24,890 nucleotides of DNA. Source: a bacterium (lineage in GTDB: Bacteria > Patescibacteriota > Minisyncoccia > Minisyncoccales > PEYH01). The position numbers and the translations under genes were made by a program. Positions within the stretch are counted from its first letter, which is position 1. Every line of letters starts with the position of its first letter. Under the pieces are notes generated by a model. It was not told the DNA's origin and ran no database searches. It saw only the letters and a program-made list of their open reading frames with translations. The DNA is taken from the NCBI GenBank assembly GCA_021161645.1, contig JAGHAC010000014.1, forward strand, positions 1-24,890. The letters are read 5' to 3'. Positions 1 to 6,496 of the stretch are shown piece by piece.

Positions 1-2075
1 CTTCTAAGGAATTAATTATTTTTTTCATTATATTGTCTATCTCCTCCGAGCTAAGAGTTCTGTTTTTTGCCTGAAATATCAAATGAAAGGCTAAATTCTT
101 TTTTTCTTCAGGCAGAGCTTCTCCAAAATATATATCGAAAAGATCAACATCTGCCAACAAATTTCCACCGGCGGCAAATATCTTTTTCTGAACATTTTCC
201 GTTTTTTCGTACATAGGAACAAGTAGAGCAATATCTCTTACCGCGGAAGGAAATTTCGGAATCTCCTGGTATTCCTTTTCTTCCGTAATGAACTCAATTA
301 ACTTTTCAAAATCGATTTCAAAAGCATAAATGGGTAGTTTAATATCAAAATGACCCAAAATTCTCTCTGAAATTTCACCCAAAAACCCTACCTTTTCTTG
401 GTTTACCTTTATTTCGGCTGACTTATTAAGATGCCAAAACATTTTTTTCGCATCTTCGGGATGAGGTTGAAATTCATCATAAAACCAATCAGTAATTCCC
501 AGTCCATCAAAAAGAGAATCAATATATCCTTTGAGAACAAAAAATCCTTCTTTTCGATTCTCTCCAACAATCATACCAGCAAGATTTCTTTTTTCTAAAA
601 TTTTTGAGCCTTGCTTTTGAAATATTTTACCTACCTCGAATATCTTAAACTTTTCGAAAAATTTAAGATTGTCTTTGGCATTCCTTAAAAGATTAACTAA
701 AAGCGAAGGGCGCAGATACTGAAATTTCTCGCTTACCGGATTCTCTAACTCAACTATATATTCTTTACTAAAAAAACCGGCATCTTCCTCACTGATAAAT
801 GAATAATTATAAACTTCGGTAAATCCAAGCTCTTTGAGTATTTCTTTTACTTTTCTTTGGGCAAATAATTCCGGGTTTTTTTGCGGAAAAGTTAGGGATA
901 TCTGAGGGGGATAAGAATTTATTTTTTCGTATCCATAAATTCGTAATATCTCTTCTATTAAATCCTCAGGAAGAGTTAAATCTTGTCTATATGTGGGAAT
1001 TTCCACTTCTATAGAGTCGCCCTTTTCTTTAAGAACTTTTAAATTTAATTCTTTGAAAATTCTCTTTACTTCTTTTGTCGGAATTTTTATACCAGAAAGT
1101 TTTTCTAGTTTGCTTAAATATATTTTTATTTTTTTGGGTCTGGTTTTTTTTGAATAGATATCTATTTTCTTTCCAGAAACAACTCCGCCGGCAATTTCCC
1201 GAACAAGAAAAACCGCTTTTTTCAAAGCTTCTTCTGTAAGATTTGGGTCCAATCCGTGTTCAAAACGAAAAGAGGCATCTGTTCTTAAGTTTAAAGACCT
1301 TGAAGCTCGTCTAATTAACGTAGGAGCAAAATTGGCTGATTCAATAAAAATATTTTTTGTCTTTGAGGTAATCTCTGCTATCTTTCCCCCTTTAATTCCT
1401 GCAATTGCTAAGGGTTTTTCTTGGTCTGCGATTACTAGAATGTTTTCATCTAAGATATATTCTTTATCATCTAAGGTTTTTATTTTTTCTCCCCTTTTTG
1501 CCCTTCTTATAATTATTTTTTTCTTAGATTTCTTCCCTGTTTGCAATTCTGAAATTTTATCGAGATCAAAAGCATGTAACGGCTGGCCTACCTCCAACAT
1601 TGTGTAATTCATTATATCCACAATATTATTTATGGGCTGAACCCCGCAGACAATTAATCTTTTTTTCATCCATTCGGGCGACTCCCCTACCTTAACATCT
1701 AAAAGCACCTCTCCCATGTATCTTAGACAATCATCTTTATTTTCAACCTCAATCTTAATAAAGTTCTTAATATCTAAGCTTTGAGTTTTGAGTTGCGCAA
1801 AGCAACGAGGTTGCCGCGCAACTTTTCGTTGTGGTTTTGAGTTTTGAGATTTGAGTTTTGAGTTAAGAAATGCTGCACACTCTTGTGCAATTCCTAAATG
1901 AGAAAAACAATCTGATCTATTTGGAGTCACATCAATATCAAAAACCCAATCGTCATTAACTTTTTTGATTTCCTGAACTTCAAAACTATGCATAGTCAAA
2001 AGTTCTGCCAATTTCTTTGGTGCAGGCAATTTTTTTGGGAAAAATGATTGTAGCCAATCGTAGGAAAAAAGCATG
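1..2075 (-). CDS. pheT: Phenylalanyl-tRNA synthetase beta subunit (PheT), apparent N-terminal frameshift, 3' end outside window
   Basis: PheT is the larger subunit of the (alpha-beta)2 enzyme that charges tRNA-Phe; it carries the B3/B4 editing region, B5 and the C-terminal anticodon-binding FDX-ACB domain. Reading the minus strand from ATG 2075 gives MLFSYDWLQSFFPKK, the family N-terminus. The rest of the protein (LAELLTMHSFEV, DVTPNRSDC, QPLHAFDLDK, RFEHGLDPN, then KFPSAVRDIALL) lies in another frame, so a one-base shift occurs in the T6/C3/A7 tract at about 2030-2046. Without a shift the ATG frame stops after about 29 codons. The reading frame is still open at base 1, so the stop lies just outside; about 690 residues are visible. 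The usual OB-fold tRNA-binding domain after the first 40 residues is missing: the protein runs from HSFEV almost directly into VTPNRSD. Residues about 70-98 are a repeat-derived insertion. pheS lies upstream. The identity is certain; the frameshift could be real or a sequencing error. Confidence 0.93.
1781..1867. repeat. Heptamer repeat plus palindrome inserted in pheT
   Basis: On the minus strand this stretch has two blocks of degenerate heptamers of the AACTCAA type, separated by a GC-richer hairpin whose arms are TTGCGC and GCGCAA (about 1794-1821). It is translated as a Lys/Gln/Ser-rich segment with no counterpart in the PheT family as I know it, located between the VTPNRSD region and the next conserved block. 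Confidence 0.7.
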
Positions 2076-2090
2076 ATATTTTTAAAGAAG

Positions 2091-2224
2091 AAATAACTTC
2101 CGTAAAATGCGTCGCGCAGGCCGAGCGGGCAGGGTTCGAGCGAAACGAGAGAGCGAGGCCGAGCGCCGAGCAGTAATTTCCTCGCCGGGGAAATTAACTG
2201 CGTCAATTTTACGGAAGTTATTTC
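2091..2224. repeat. Palindromic intergenic element between pheS and pheT
   Basis: Inverted repeats of about 18-19 bp (left arm about 2091-2109 beginning GAAATAACTT, right arm about 2206-2224) enclose a GC-rich core unlike the surrounding A+T-rich DNA. A nested hairpin lies inside at 2175-2195 (AATTTCC / GGAAATT). The core contains several CGAG/GAGCG-type motifs. The element almost fills the spacer between the pheS stop and the pheT start, so it would be transcribed in the operon as a long hairpin. It resembles a small non-autonomous (MITE- or REP-like) element and contains no open frame of note. Confidence 0.75.
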
Positions 2225-2235
2225 GTTATTATTTT

Positions 2236-3294
2236 TTAAAATTGCTTCAAAAATCTTAAATCTCCTGAATAAAAGAGTCGGATATCATTGATTTTATATT
2301 TCATCATTGTCAACCGATCTAATCCTAAACCAAAAGCAAATCCTTGCCACTCCTCTGAATTTATTTTTACCGCTTTTAGTACATTTGGATGAACCATACC
2401 CGCTCCCGCCATTTCAATCCATCCTCGATAAGAACAAACACTACATCCCTTTCCATTACAAATTGAACACTTTACATCTATTTCAAAGCTTGGTTCTGTA
2501 AAAGGAAAAAAGCTGGGTCTTAATCTTATTTTTGTTTCTTTTCCAAAAAACTCTTTAAAAAATTCCTCCATTATAAACTTGAAATTAGCAATGCTTATGT
2601 TTCTATCAATCATTAATCCTTCTACCTGATAGAAATTAATCTCGTGTGATGCATCGGTTGCCTCATATCTAAAAATTCTTCCCGGAGCAATAATCCTAAT
2701 TGGAGGTTTATGCTTTTCCATATAACGAATCTGAACAGGCGAAGTATGCGTCCTCAATAGTAATCTTTGATTCATTTTTAATTTTGAATTTTGCATTTTT
2801 AATCCGTTTTGGCGAAGCCAAAACGTATCCCACATATCTCTTGCAGGATGTTCTTTCGGAATATTTAAAGCATCAAAATTATACCATTCATTCTCTATCT
2901 CTGGGCCCTCAACAATAGAAAATCCCATTTTCTGAAAAATATCCTCTATTTGAGTTCTTATTAAAGTAATAGGATGAATATGGCCTCTTTCTATTTTTTT
3001 AGCCGGTATAGTTATATCTATCCATTCTTTTTTCTCTTTTTCTTCTACATCTCTTTCTTTGAGTTGTTTTCGTCTAAAATCAATTTCTTTTTTCAGAAAT
3101 TCCTTCAACTCATTTGCCTCTTTGCCTACTTTTTTCCGCTCCTCTGGATTTAACTTCTTTAAAGAACGTAAAATTCGGGTAAGAATACCCTTTTTGCTTA
3201 AATATTTATTCTCAAAATTCTCGAGCTTTTCAATCGTATTTACTAAACGAATTTCTTCTTCTGCTATCTTTTTGACATCTTTTATCTCCACCAT
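2236..3294 (-). CDS. pheS: Phenylalanyl-tRNA synthetase alpha subunit (PheS)
   Basis: PheS is the class II catalytic subunit that forms Phe-AMP and transfers phenylalanine to tRNA-Phe together with PheT. The 352 residues show an N-terminal coiled coil (about 1-90), motif 1 around HPITLIRTQIEDIF, the conserved FDALNIPKEHPARDMWDTFW and LLRTHTSPVQIRYM segments, motif 2 (GRIFRYEATDASHE), a Cys-rich loop (CSICNGKGCSVC) before AGAGMVHPNVL, and motif 3 GLGLDRLTMMKY near the C-terminus. The length is normal. Residues about 163-176 are an extra Lys/Asn/Gln-rich segment made of AAAATNN heptamers. The ATG at 3294 has no Shine-Dalgarno sequence; a good promoter lies just upstream (3305-3333), so the message probably has almost no leader. 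pheT follows after the palindromic element. Confidence 0.97.
   Translation of the reverse strand: MVEIKDVKKIAEEEIRLVNTIEKLENFENKYLSKKGILTRILRSLKKLNPEERKKVGKEANELKEFLKKEIDFRRKQLKERDVEEKEKKEWIDITIPAKKIERGHIHPITLIRTQIEDIFQKMGFSIVEGPEIENEWYNFDALNIPKEHPARDMWDTFWLRQNGLKMQNSKLKMNQRLLLRTHTSPVQIRYMEKHKPPIRIIAPGRIFRYEATDASHEINFYQVEGLMIDRNISIANFKFIMEEFFKEFFGKETKIRLRPSFFPFTEPSFEIDVKCSICNGKGCSVCSYRGWIEMAGAGMVHPNVLKAVKINSEEWQGFAFGLGLDRLTMMKYKINDIRLFYSGDLRFLKQF
2770..2803. repeat. Heptamer repeat inserted in pheS
   Basis: The minus strand reads as consecutive degenerate heptamers AAAATGC, AAAATTC, AAAATTA, AAAATGA. It encodes a short lysine/asparagine/glutamine-rich insert between the DTFW and LLRTHTSP conserved blocks of PheS. 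Confidence 0.65.
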
Positions 3295-3304
3295 ATTTAT
3301 CTTT

Positions 3305-3333
3305 ATTTTATCTTAATTTCTACTGATTTTCAA
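3305..3333 (-). promoter_or_regulatory. Sigma-70-type promoter of pheS-pheT
   Basis: The minus strand carries TTGAAA (3328-3333), a 17-bp spacer, and TAAAAT (3305-3310). The predicted transcription start at about 3298 is only a few bases before the pheS ATG at 3294. Confidence 0.6.
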
Positions 3334-3383
3334 ATGAAAATTTCCCCATTTTCTCACAAAAAGAGGGCGGGTTGCGTTAAAAC

Positions 3384-3418
3384 AAAAAGCCCCGCGTCCA
3401 GAGCGCTGAACGCAGAGC
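3384..3418 (-). terminator. Rho-independent terminator after the 3426-3737 gene
   Basis: On the minus strand a 12-bp stem (3406-3417 with 3390-3401, including a few G-U pairs) with a four-base loop is followed by C and five T. It lies a few bases after the stop of the small membrane protein gene and upstream of the pheS promoter. Confidence 0.75.
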
Positions 3419-3425
3419 TTACCTC

Positions 3426-3737
3426 CTATATTATTCGGAGACGCTCCAGCGTCTCTCGGTTACGGCGGAAAAAATTTCCGCCGTAGTCCACCAGCAACCA
3501 GCCGTTGCTGGTGGATCCAATAATCCGCACCAAACGGGTTCCCCCGCCATGAGCGCGGATCCTTAGCCACTCCCCTGACTTAAACCCGTCAGGAGGGAGA
3601 TCATTTCCTTTTTTCTCCTCATCTTTCTGGCTTTCTTCACTAAAAGAAACGCAAGAAGAACGATTCCACAGCCGCCACATCCAAGTGATGGCGGCAAAAA
3701 TCAATACCACGCCGACTGCCGCAATAATTCTTACCAT
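3426..3737 (-). CDS. Small membrane-anchored protein of unknown function
   Basis: I do not recognise this 103-residue protein. An N-terminal hydrophobic helix (about residues 3-22) is followed by a polar Lys/Glu-rich linker. The compact C-terminal part (about 52-103, GEWLRIRAHGGG, STSNGWLLVDYGGN) has alternating aromatic and glycine residues like a small SH3-like beta barrel; that is an inference from pattern only. The start is set by a strong AGGAGGT site 6 bases before ATG 3737 and by a consensus promoter at 3757-3784. The frame stays open upstream to 3884, but that part lies mostly before the predicted transcript start. Its own terminator at 3384-3418 makes it a single-gene unit. Codon use (CGC, CGT, CTG, GTG) and G+C differ from its neighbours, and the last third contains three perfect inverted repeats, so it may be horizontally acquired or its RNA may also fold for a purpose. 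Confidence 0.7.
   Translation of the reverse strand: MVRIIAAVGVVLIFAAITWMWRLWNRSSCVSFSEESQKDEEKKGNDLPPDGFKSGEWLRIRAHGGGTRLVRIIGSTSNGWLLVDYGGNFFRRNRETLERLRII
3438..3515. repeat. Three consecutive perfect hairpins inside a coding region
   Basis: Three perfect inverted repeats lie side by side: 3438-3455 (8-bp stem, loop CC), 3461-3485 (11-bp stem, loop AAA) and 3487-3515 (12-bp stem, loop CAGCC). All lie within the 3' third of the small membrane protein gene, just before its terminator hairpin. Confidence 0.9.
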
Positions 3738-3756
3738 TCTACCACCTCCTACTAAT

Positions 3757-3784
3757 ATTATATCACATAATATCAAGCTGTCAA
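3757..3784 (-). promoter_or_regulatory. Consensus sigma-70 promoter of the small membrane protein gene
   Basis: Perfect TTGACA (3779-3784) and perfect TATAAT (3757-3762) on the minus strand, separated by 16 bp. The transcript should start near 3750, immediately before the AGGAGGT ribosome site of the gene at 3737. Confidence 0.85.
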
Positions 3785-3847
3785 TAATAAAGGGTAATGT
3801 GTACACACATTTGGCGGTTTTCTTCAAGAAAATAGTTGTTGCAAGTT

Positions 3848-3870
3848 GTTGCAAGGTCCAACCTTGCAAC
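3848..3870. repeat. Interspersed palindrome GTTGCAAGG...CCTTGCAAC
   Basis: A perfect 9-bp inverted repeat with a five-base loop. A close relative lies at 15616-15636. It sits between the lipid kinase terminator and the promoter of the small membrane protein. No T run follows on either strand, so it is not an obvious terminator. Confidence 0.7.
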
Positions 3871-3889
3871 TCTCTGCTTTGCATCTTAG

Positions 3890-3920
3890 AAAAAAATCCC
3901 CGGGAGAGTAATTCCCGGGG
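3890..3920 (-). terminator. Rho-independent terminator of the lipid kinase gene
   Basis: The 8-bp stem CCCCGGGA / TCCCGGGG (3898-3905 with 3913-3920, seven-base loop) is followed on the minus strand by A and seven T (3890-3896). It begins 9 bases after the kinase stop codon. Confidence 0.9.
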
Positions 3921-3929
3921 AGTAGATAG

Positions 3930-4847
3930 CTAAGGAACCAATACTTTCAGTGCTTTTGGTAAAACAGAAACTTCTATACAATTTTGAGAAGGATGCCTCT
4001 CTCCGTCTATTTGAAAAGGCAAAGCGGTGGCACTTTTGATCGTTATTTCTCGAAAACAATAAAAAGAGAAAGCACTGTTTATAAAATGTGTTCCCCGCTT
4101 CATTTTTAACACAAGAGAAGGAATGATCATCCTTGCTATTGGTTGAATAATACAGAGATCAAGCAATCCATCATCTGTTTGAGCCAAGGGATTAATTTTA
4201 AATCCTCCCCCATATCTATAAGTATTTGTTACGGCTGCCAACGAAATCGGTTCTTTGATTTTTTCTTCTTCGTCAATCTCTATAACAACCTCAGGAAAAT
4301 TCAATTTATGAAGCATTCTTTCGAGAGCTGCAACAACATAAGCAAAACGGAATGCTCCTACTTTTCTTAAATACGGCGCCATCCTGTGAGCCATATTATT
4401 GATTTCTGCGTCTATTCCAACGCTTACAGTATTTACGAATTTCTTTTCTTGACTGCCAAACTTCACAACCCCTAAATCCACGGAAACAACTTTTCTTTGT
4501 TTAAGAACTTCCAAATTCTGAGAAAGAGAATAACGTAGACCTAAAGCATAAGCAAAATCGTTCCCTGTACCAGCAGGAATAAGAGCTAGTATTGGAGTTT
4601 TTCTAGAGAAATCTAAGCCATTAATTACCCGAAAAAATGTTCCGTCTCCTCCTCTAACAATTATAAAATCAAACTCTTCTTTTTGAGCAAATGACGCTAA
4701 ATTCTCTGGCGACTTCTCTCCTTCGGGTTCAGTAAATAATATCCGGACATTAGAAATCTCTCTTTCTATTTTTTTGCAAAACCTTGACCTTCTTTTACCA
4801 ATCAACGGCTTTCCTGATTCAGAATTAACAATTGCTATTGCTTTCAT
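3930..4847 (-). CDS. Diacylglycerol/lipid kinase family protein (YegS/DgkB-like)
   Basis: This is an ATP-dependent lipid kinase of the DAGK catalytic-domain family; members phosphorylate diacylglycerol or related lipids at the inner membrane face. The 305-residue product shows the family nucleotide-binding signature VRGGDGTFFRVING in the first third, then ALIPAGTGNDFAYALGL, a middle VDLGVVKF strand, and late GGGFKINPLAQTDDGLLDL and IDGER motifs typical of the second domain. I chose ATG 4847 because a GGAGG site (4856-4860) stands 8 bases before it; a GTG three codons earlier overlaps that site and is unlikely. A hairpin terminator follows at once. The exact lipid substrate cannot be read from the sequence. 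It is transcribed alone or from upstream tRNA transcription. Confidence 0.93.
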   Translation of the reverse strand: MKAIAIVNSESGKPLIGKRRSRFCKKIEREISNVRILFTEPEGEKSPENLASFAQKEEFDFIIVRGGDGTFFRVINGLDFSRKTPILALIPAGTGNDFAYALGLRYSLSQNLEVLKQRKVVSVDLGVVKFGSQEKKFVNTVSVGIDAEINNMAHRMAPYLRKVGAFRFAYVVAALERMLHKLNFPEVVIEIDEEEKIKEPISLAAVTNTYRYGGGFKINPLAQTDDGLLDLCIIQPIARMIIPSLVLKMKRGTHFINSAFSFYCFREITIKSATALPFQIDGERHPSQNCIEVSVLPKALKVLVP

Positions 4848-4876
4848 CTTCCACACCTCCTTATTTTAAAGAGCTA

Positions 4877-4918
4877 AACTAACATCAAACAACTAATAAC
4901 TGACAACAGACAACAAAT
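4877..4918. repeat. Heptamer tandem array (6 units)
   Basis: Six consecutive 7-bp units: AACTAAC, ATCAAAC, AACTAAT, AACTGAC, AACAGAC, AACAAAT. It fills the spacer between tRNA-Asp and the lipid kinase. Confidence 0.8.
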
Positions 4919-4921
4919 CAG

Positions 4922-4996
4922 CGGGGGCGACCGGATTTGAACCGGCGACCTCTGCCTTGACAGGGCAGCGTGCACTCCAGGCTGCACCACACCCCC
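4922..4996 (-). tRNA. tRNA-Asp (GTC)
   Basis: The minus strand folds as a standard cloverleaf: acceptor GGGGGTG / CGCCCCC, anticodon stem CTGCC / GGCAG around loop CTGTCAA (anticodon GTC), T-arm GCCGG TTCAAAT CCGGT, and discriminator G as expected for Asp. CCA is not encoded. A promoter-like pair lies upstream at 5062-5091. Confidence 0.95.
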
Positions 4997-5009
4997 TTAA
5001 GTTAGGAAT

Positions 5010-5134
5010 TAGTTGATGAGTTTATGAGTTGATGAGTAGATGAACTGATGAGTAAAAGGGCTTTATAGCAATATTGTGAGTGAACTAACAAGAACTCTCA
5101 TCAACTCATCAACTAATTTCTCATTTACTAATTT
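5010..5134. repeat. Octamer tandem arrays in inverted orientation
   Basis: Direct octamers of the GTTGATGA type run over about 5012-5059. The reverse-complement type AACTCATC runs over about 5098-5133. Together they could form a long imperfect hairpin between tRNA-Asp and tRNA-Met. Confidence 0.8.
5062..5091 (-). promoter_or_regulatory. Possible promoter for tRNA-Asp
   Basis: Minus-strand TTGTTA (5086-5091), an 18-bp spacer and TATAAA (5062-5067). It lies between the two octamer arrays and upstream of tRNA-Asp. Confidence 0.4.
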
Positions 5135-5136
5135 TA

Positions 5137-5209
5137 TGCCGGCGGGAGGACTTGAACCTCCGACCTAACGCTTATGAAGCGTCCGCTCTAACCTCTGAGC
5201 TACGCCGGC
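5137..5209 (-). tRNA. tRNA with CAT anticodon (elongator Met, or Ile2 read by lysidine)
   Basis: The cloverleaf has acceptor GCCGGCG / CGCCGGC, anticodon stem GACGC / GCGTT with loop TTCATAA, T-arm GGAGG TTCAAGT CCTCC, and discriminator A. A full G1-C72 pair and no GGG/CCC anticodon stem rule out the initiator. The T-arm flank resembles bacterial Ile2 tRNAs, so it could be a TilS substrate rather than elongator Met. CCA is not encoded. Confidence 0.92.
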
Positions 5210-5218
5210 GATATTAGG

Positions 5219-5302
5219 AATTAGTTGATGAGTTGATGAGTTAAAAAGTTAAGGAACGAATGGACTGTTAGTAATGAGTTGATAAGTTGATGAGTTAATG
5301 AG
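5219..5302. repeat. Octamer tandem arrays beside the four-helix gene
   Basis: GTTGATGA-type octamers occur at about 5222-5245 and again at about 5274-5302, ending right at the stop of the four-helix protein gene. More units (AACTCATT / CTCATCAACC type) overlap that gene's start at about 5679-5706. Confidence 0.8.
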
Positions 5303-5304
5303 TT

Positions 5305-5697
5305 TTATAATGATTTAATCAATCCATTAATCATCTTCGATAGTTCTATGTCTTCTTTTCGAAAGTATCTATATCGTTTTTGATCTAACAGCTTCAATTT
5401 CAAGCAGAGCTCCAAGATCGGGATACACTCGAACAAAGAAGTTCTACTTATTTTGTAAAAATTTACTTTCTCTTTCGAAGATCTCCTTCCAGAACCTTCA
5501 GCAATATTCAAAGGAATAGAAATAGCCGCACCTATTAATTGATCTCTAATTCTTGAAAATTTAACTGGAAAGGTGCTTGCCAATTGACATAATTCAATTG
5601 AAAATTTTAAGCTCCGACAATAAACCTCTAGTCTTTCAAAAAAGAAACCTTCTTCTTGTGGATTGTTCCCTCTTGTGCTCATCAACCAATTACTCAT
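5305..5697 (-). CDS. Four-helix bundle protein (23S rRNA intervening-sequence protein type)
   Basis: The product matches the S23/IVP four-helix bundle family (often encoded inside 23S rRNA insertions, and related to the Avd accessory protein of diversity-generating retroelements). The family hallmarks are visible: FERLEVYCRSLKF in the first helix, FSRIRDQLIGAAISIPLNI and AEGSGRRSSKEKVNFYKISR in the second and third helices, and LELCLKLKL before the last. Family members form pentameric basic barrels that bind nucleic acid; the role here is unknown. At 130 codons it is slightly longer than usual because the first roughly 20 residues come partly from octamer repeat DNA. The true start may be ATG 5697 or ATG 5682, both supplied by repeat units and neither with a ribosome site. 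It sits between tRNA-fMet and tRNA-Met on the same strand, with repeats at both ends. Confidence 0.88.
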   Translation of the reverse strand: MSNWLMSTRGNNPQEEGFFFERLEVYCRSLKFSIELCQLASTFPVKFSRIRDQLIGAAISIPLNIAEGSGRRSSKEKVNFYKISRTSLFECIPILELCLKLKLLDQKRYRYFRKEDIELSKMINGLIKSL

Positions 5698-5717
5698 TAA
5701 CTAATTTCTTTTCGTGG

Positions 5718-5788
5718 TTGCGGGGGCCGGAATTGCACCGGCGCCTCGGGCTTATGAGACCCGCGACCTACTACTGGTCCACCCCGCG
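5718..5788 (-). tRNA. Initiator tRNA-fMet (CAT)
   Basis: Acceptor CGCGGGG / CCCCGCA leaves the C1-A72 mismatch that marks bacterial initiators; the anticodon loop is CTCATAA. The anticodon stem is CGGGT / GCCCG, so the last pair is U-G where G-C is usual. The T-loop reads TGCAATT (G at position 55 instead of U) and the seven-base D-loop AGTAGTA lacks the GG pair. The discriminator is A and CCA is not encoded. A clear promoter lies at 5808-5836. Confidence 0.93.
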
Positions 5789-5807
5789 ATCAATGTGCAA
5801 TATTAAC

Positions 5808-5836
5808 ATCTTAAACAAAATTCTATCATTGTGCAA
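5808..5836 (-). promoter_or_regulatory. Promoter of the tRNA-fMet transcription unit
   Basis: Minus-strand TTGCAC (5831-5836), 17-bp spacer, TAAGAT (5808-5813). The transcript should begin about 13 bases before the tRNA. It could also carry the four-helix gene and tRNA-Met downstream. Confidence 0.6.
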
Positions 5837-5857
5837 GACCTATTCTTAAAAAAATTA

Positions 5858-6496
5858 TTATACTGCCCTCAAAGACGACAAAGCTTTTTTATAAACTGCT
5901 AAAATCCTTTCTGCTTCTTCCTTCTCAACTTCTCTCTTTCCTCTTAACATTTCGTTGATAATCTCTCGCGCTTCTCTCAATTCCTCAATGTTTTTAAGAG
6001 TTCCTCTATCTATATTCTCTATTTTCTCATAAAGATTTCTTCCCTTGACTCCTCTTCTTTCCAACTCCTGATTGAGCATTCGGTCTATATCTAATATTGC
6101 AAGTTTATAATCTATCTTTTTCCCTTTTATTATCTTTTCCTGAACTCTTTCAACTTTTTTCCTATTTCTCTTCTTCTTTGGGCTAATCAAGATATTAGAA
6201 AATTTTCCAAACATAATTTTTGACTTGATTTTTTTCGGCCTTTTTAAACTTTTTGGCTTTTTATATTTCTTTTTCCACTCCCTCAGCTCATCAAAATCTT
6301 CAAACCACAAATAATATAAATAATCCGTATAAACAGCAAAATAAAATATAGTGCAGAGTTCAAATACTGTAAAAAGAATAAAAACAATTTTGATCGGTAA
6401 AAGAATATGCTGCAAACGCGAAGAGAGTAAAAACTCTAAAAATTTTACCAATCCTCCTGATGGCTCGGGCAAGTTGGAAATAGAAATTATGTCCAT
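5858..6496 (-). CDS. Membrane protein of unknown function, basic, with C-terminal helical domain
   Basis: I cannot assign a function. The 212-residue protein has a hydrophobic segment at about residues 30-62 (LLPIKIVFILFTVFELCTIF and on), so it is probably membrane-anchored near its N-terminus. A very basic Lys/Arg-rich stretch (about 72-120) follows, then a helical C-terminal domain starting about IDYKLAILDIDRMLNQELE. That domain recalls a CPR family with a LDIDRxL...NxxELxEA...A...YKKAL pattern, but this is from memory. Its start overlaps the gatA stop by 10 bases, so it is translationally coupled and the last gene of the gatC-gatA operon. No clear terminator hairpin follows in the 22 bases before the tRNA-fMet promoter. 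Confidence 0.8.
   Translation of the reverse strand: MDIISISNLPEPSGGLVKFLEFLLSSRLQHILLPIKIVFILFTVFELCTIFYFAVYTDYLYYLWFEDFDELREWKKKYKKPKSLKRPKKIKSKIMFGKFSNILISPKKKRNRKKVERVQEKIIKGKKIDYKLAILDIDRMLNQELERRGVKGRNLYEKIENIDRGTLKNIEELREAREIINEMLRGKREVEKEEAERILAVYKKALSSLRAV

Noticed and set aside
3738..3884. Upstream extension of the small membrane protein to 152 codons
   Set aside because: It lies mostly upstream of the predicted transcription start and crosses the promoter; the internal ATG 3737 has a strong ribosome site.
5010..5302. CRISPR-like array
   Set aside because: The repeats are 8-bp direct units without unique spacers, and no cas genes are present.
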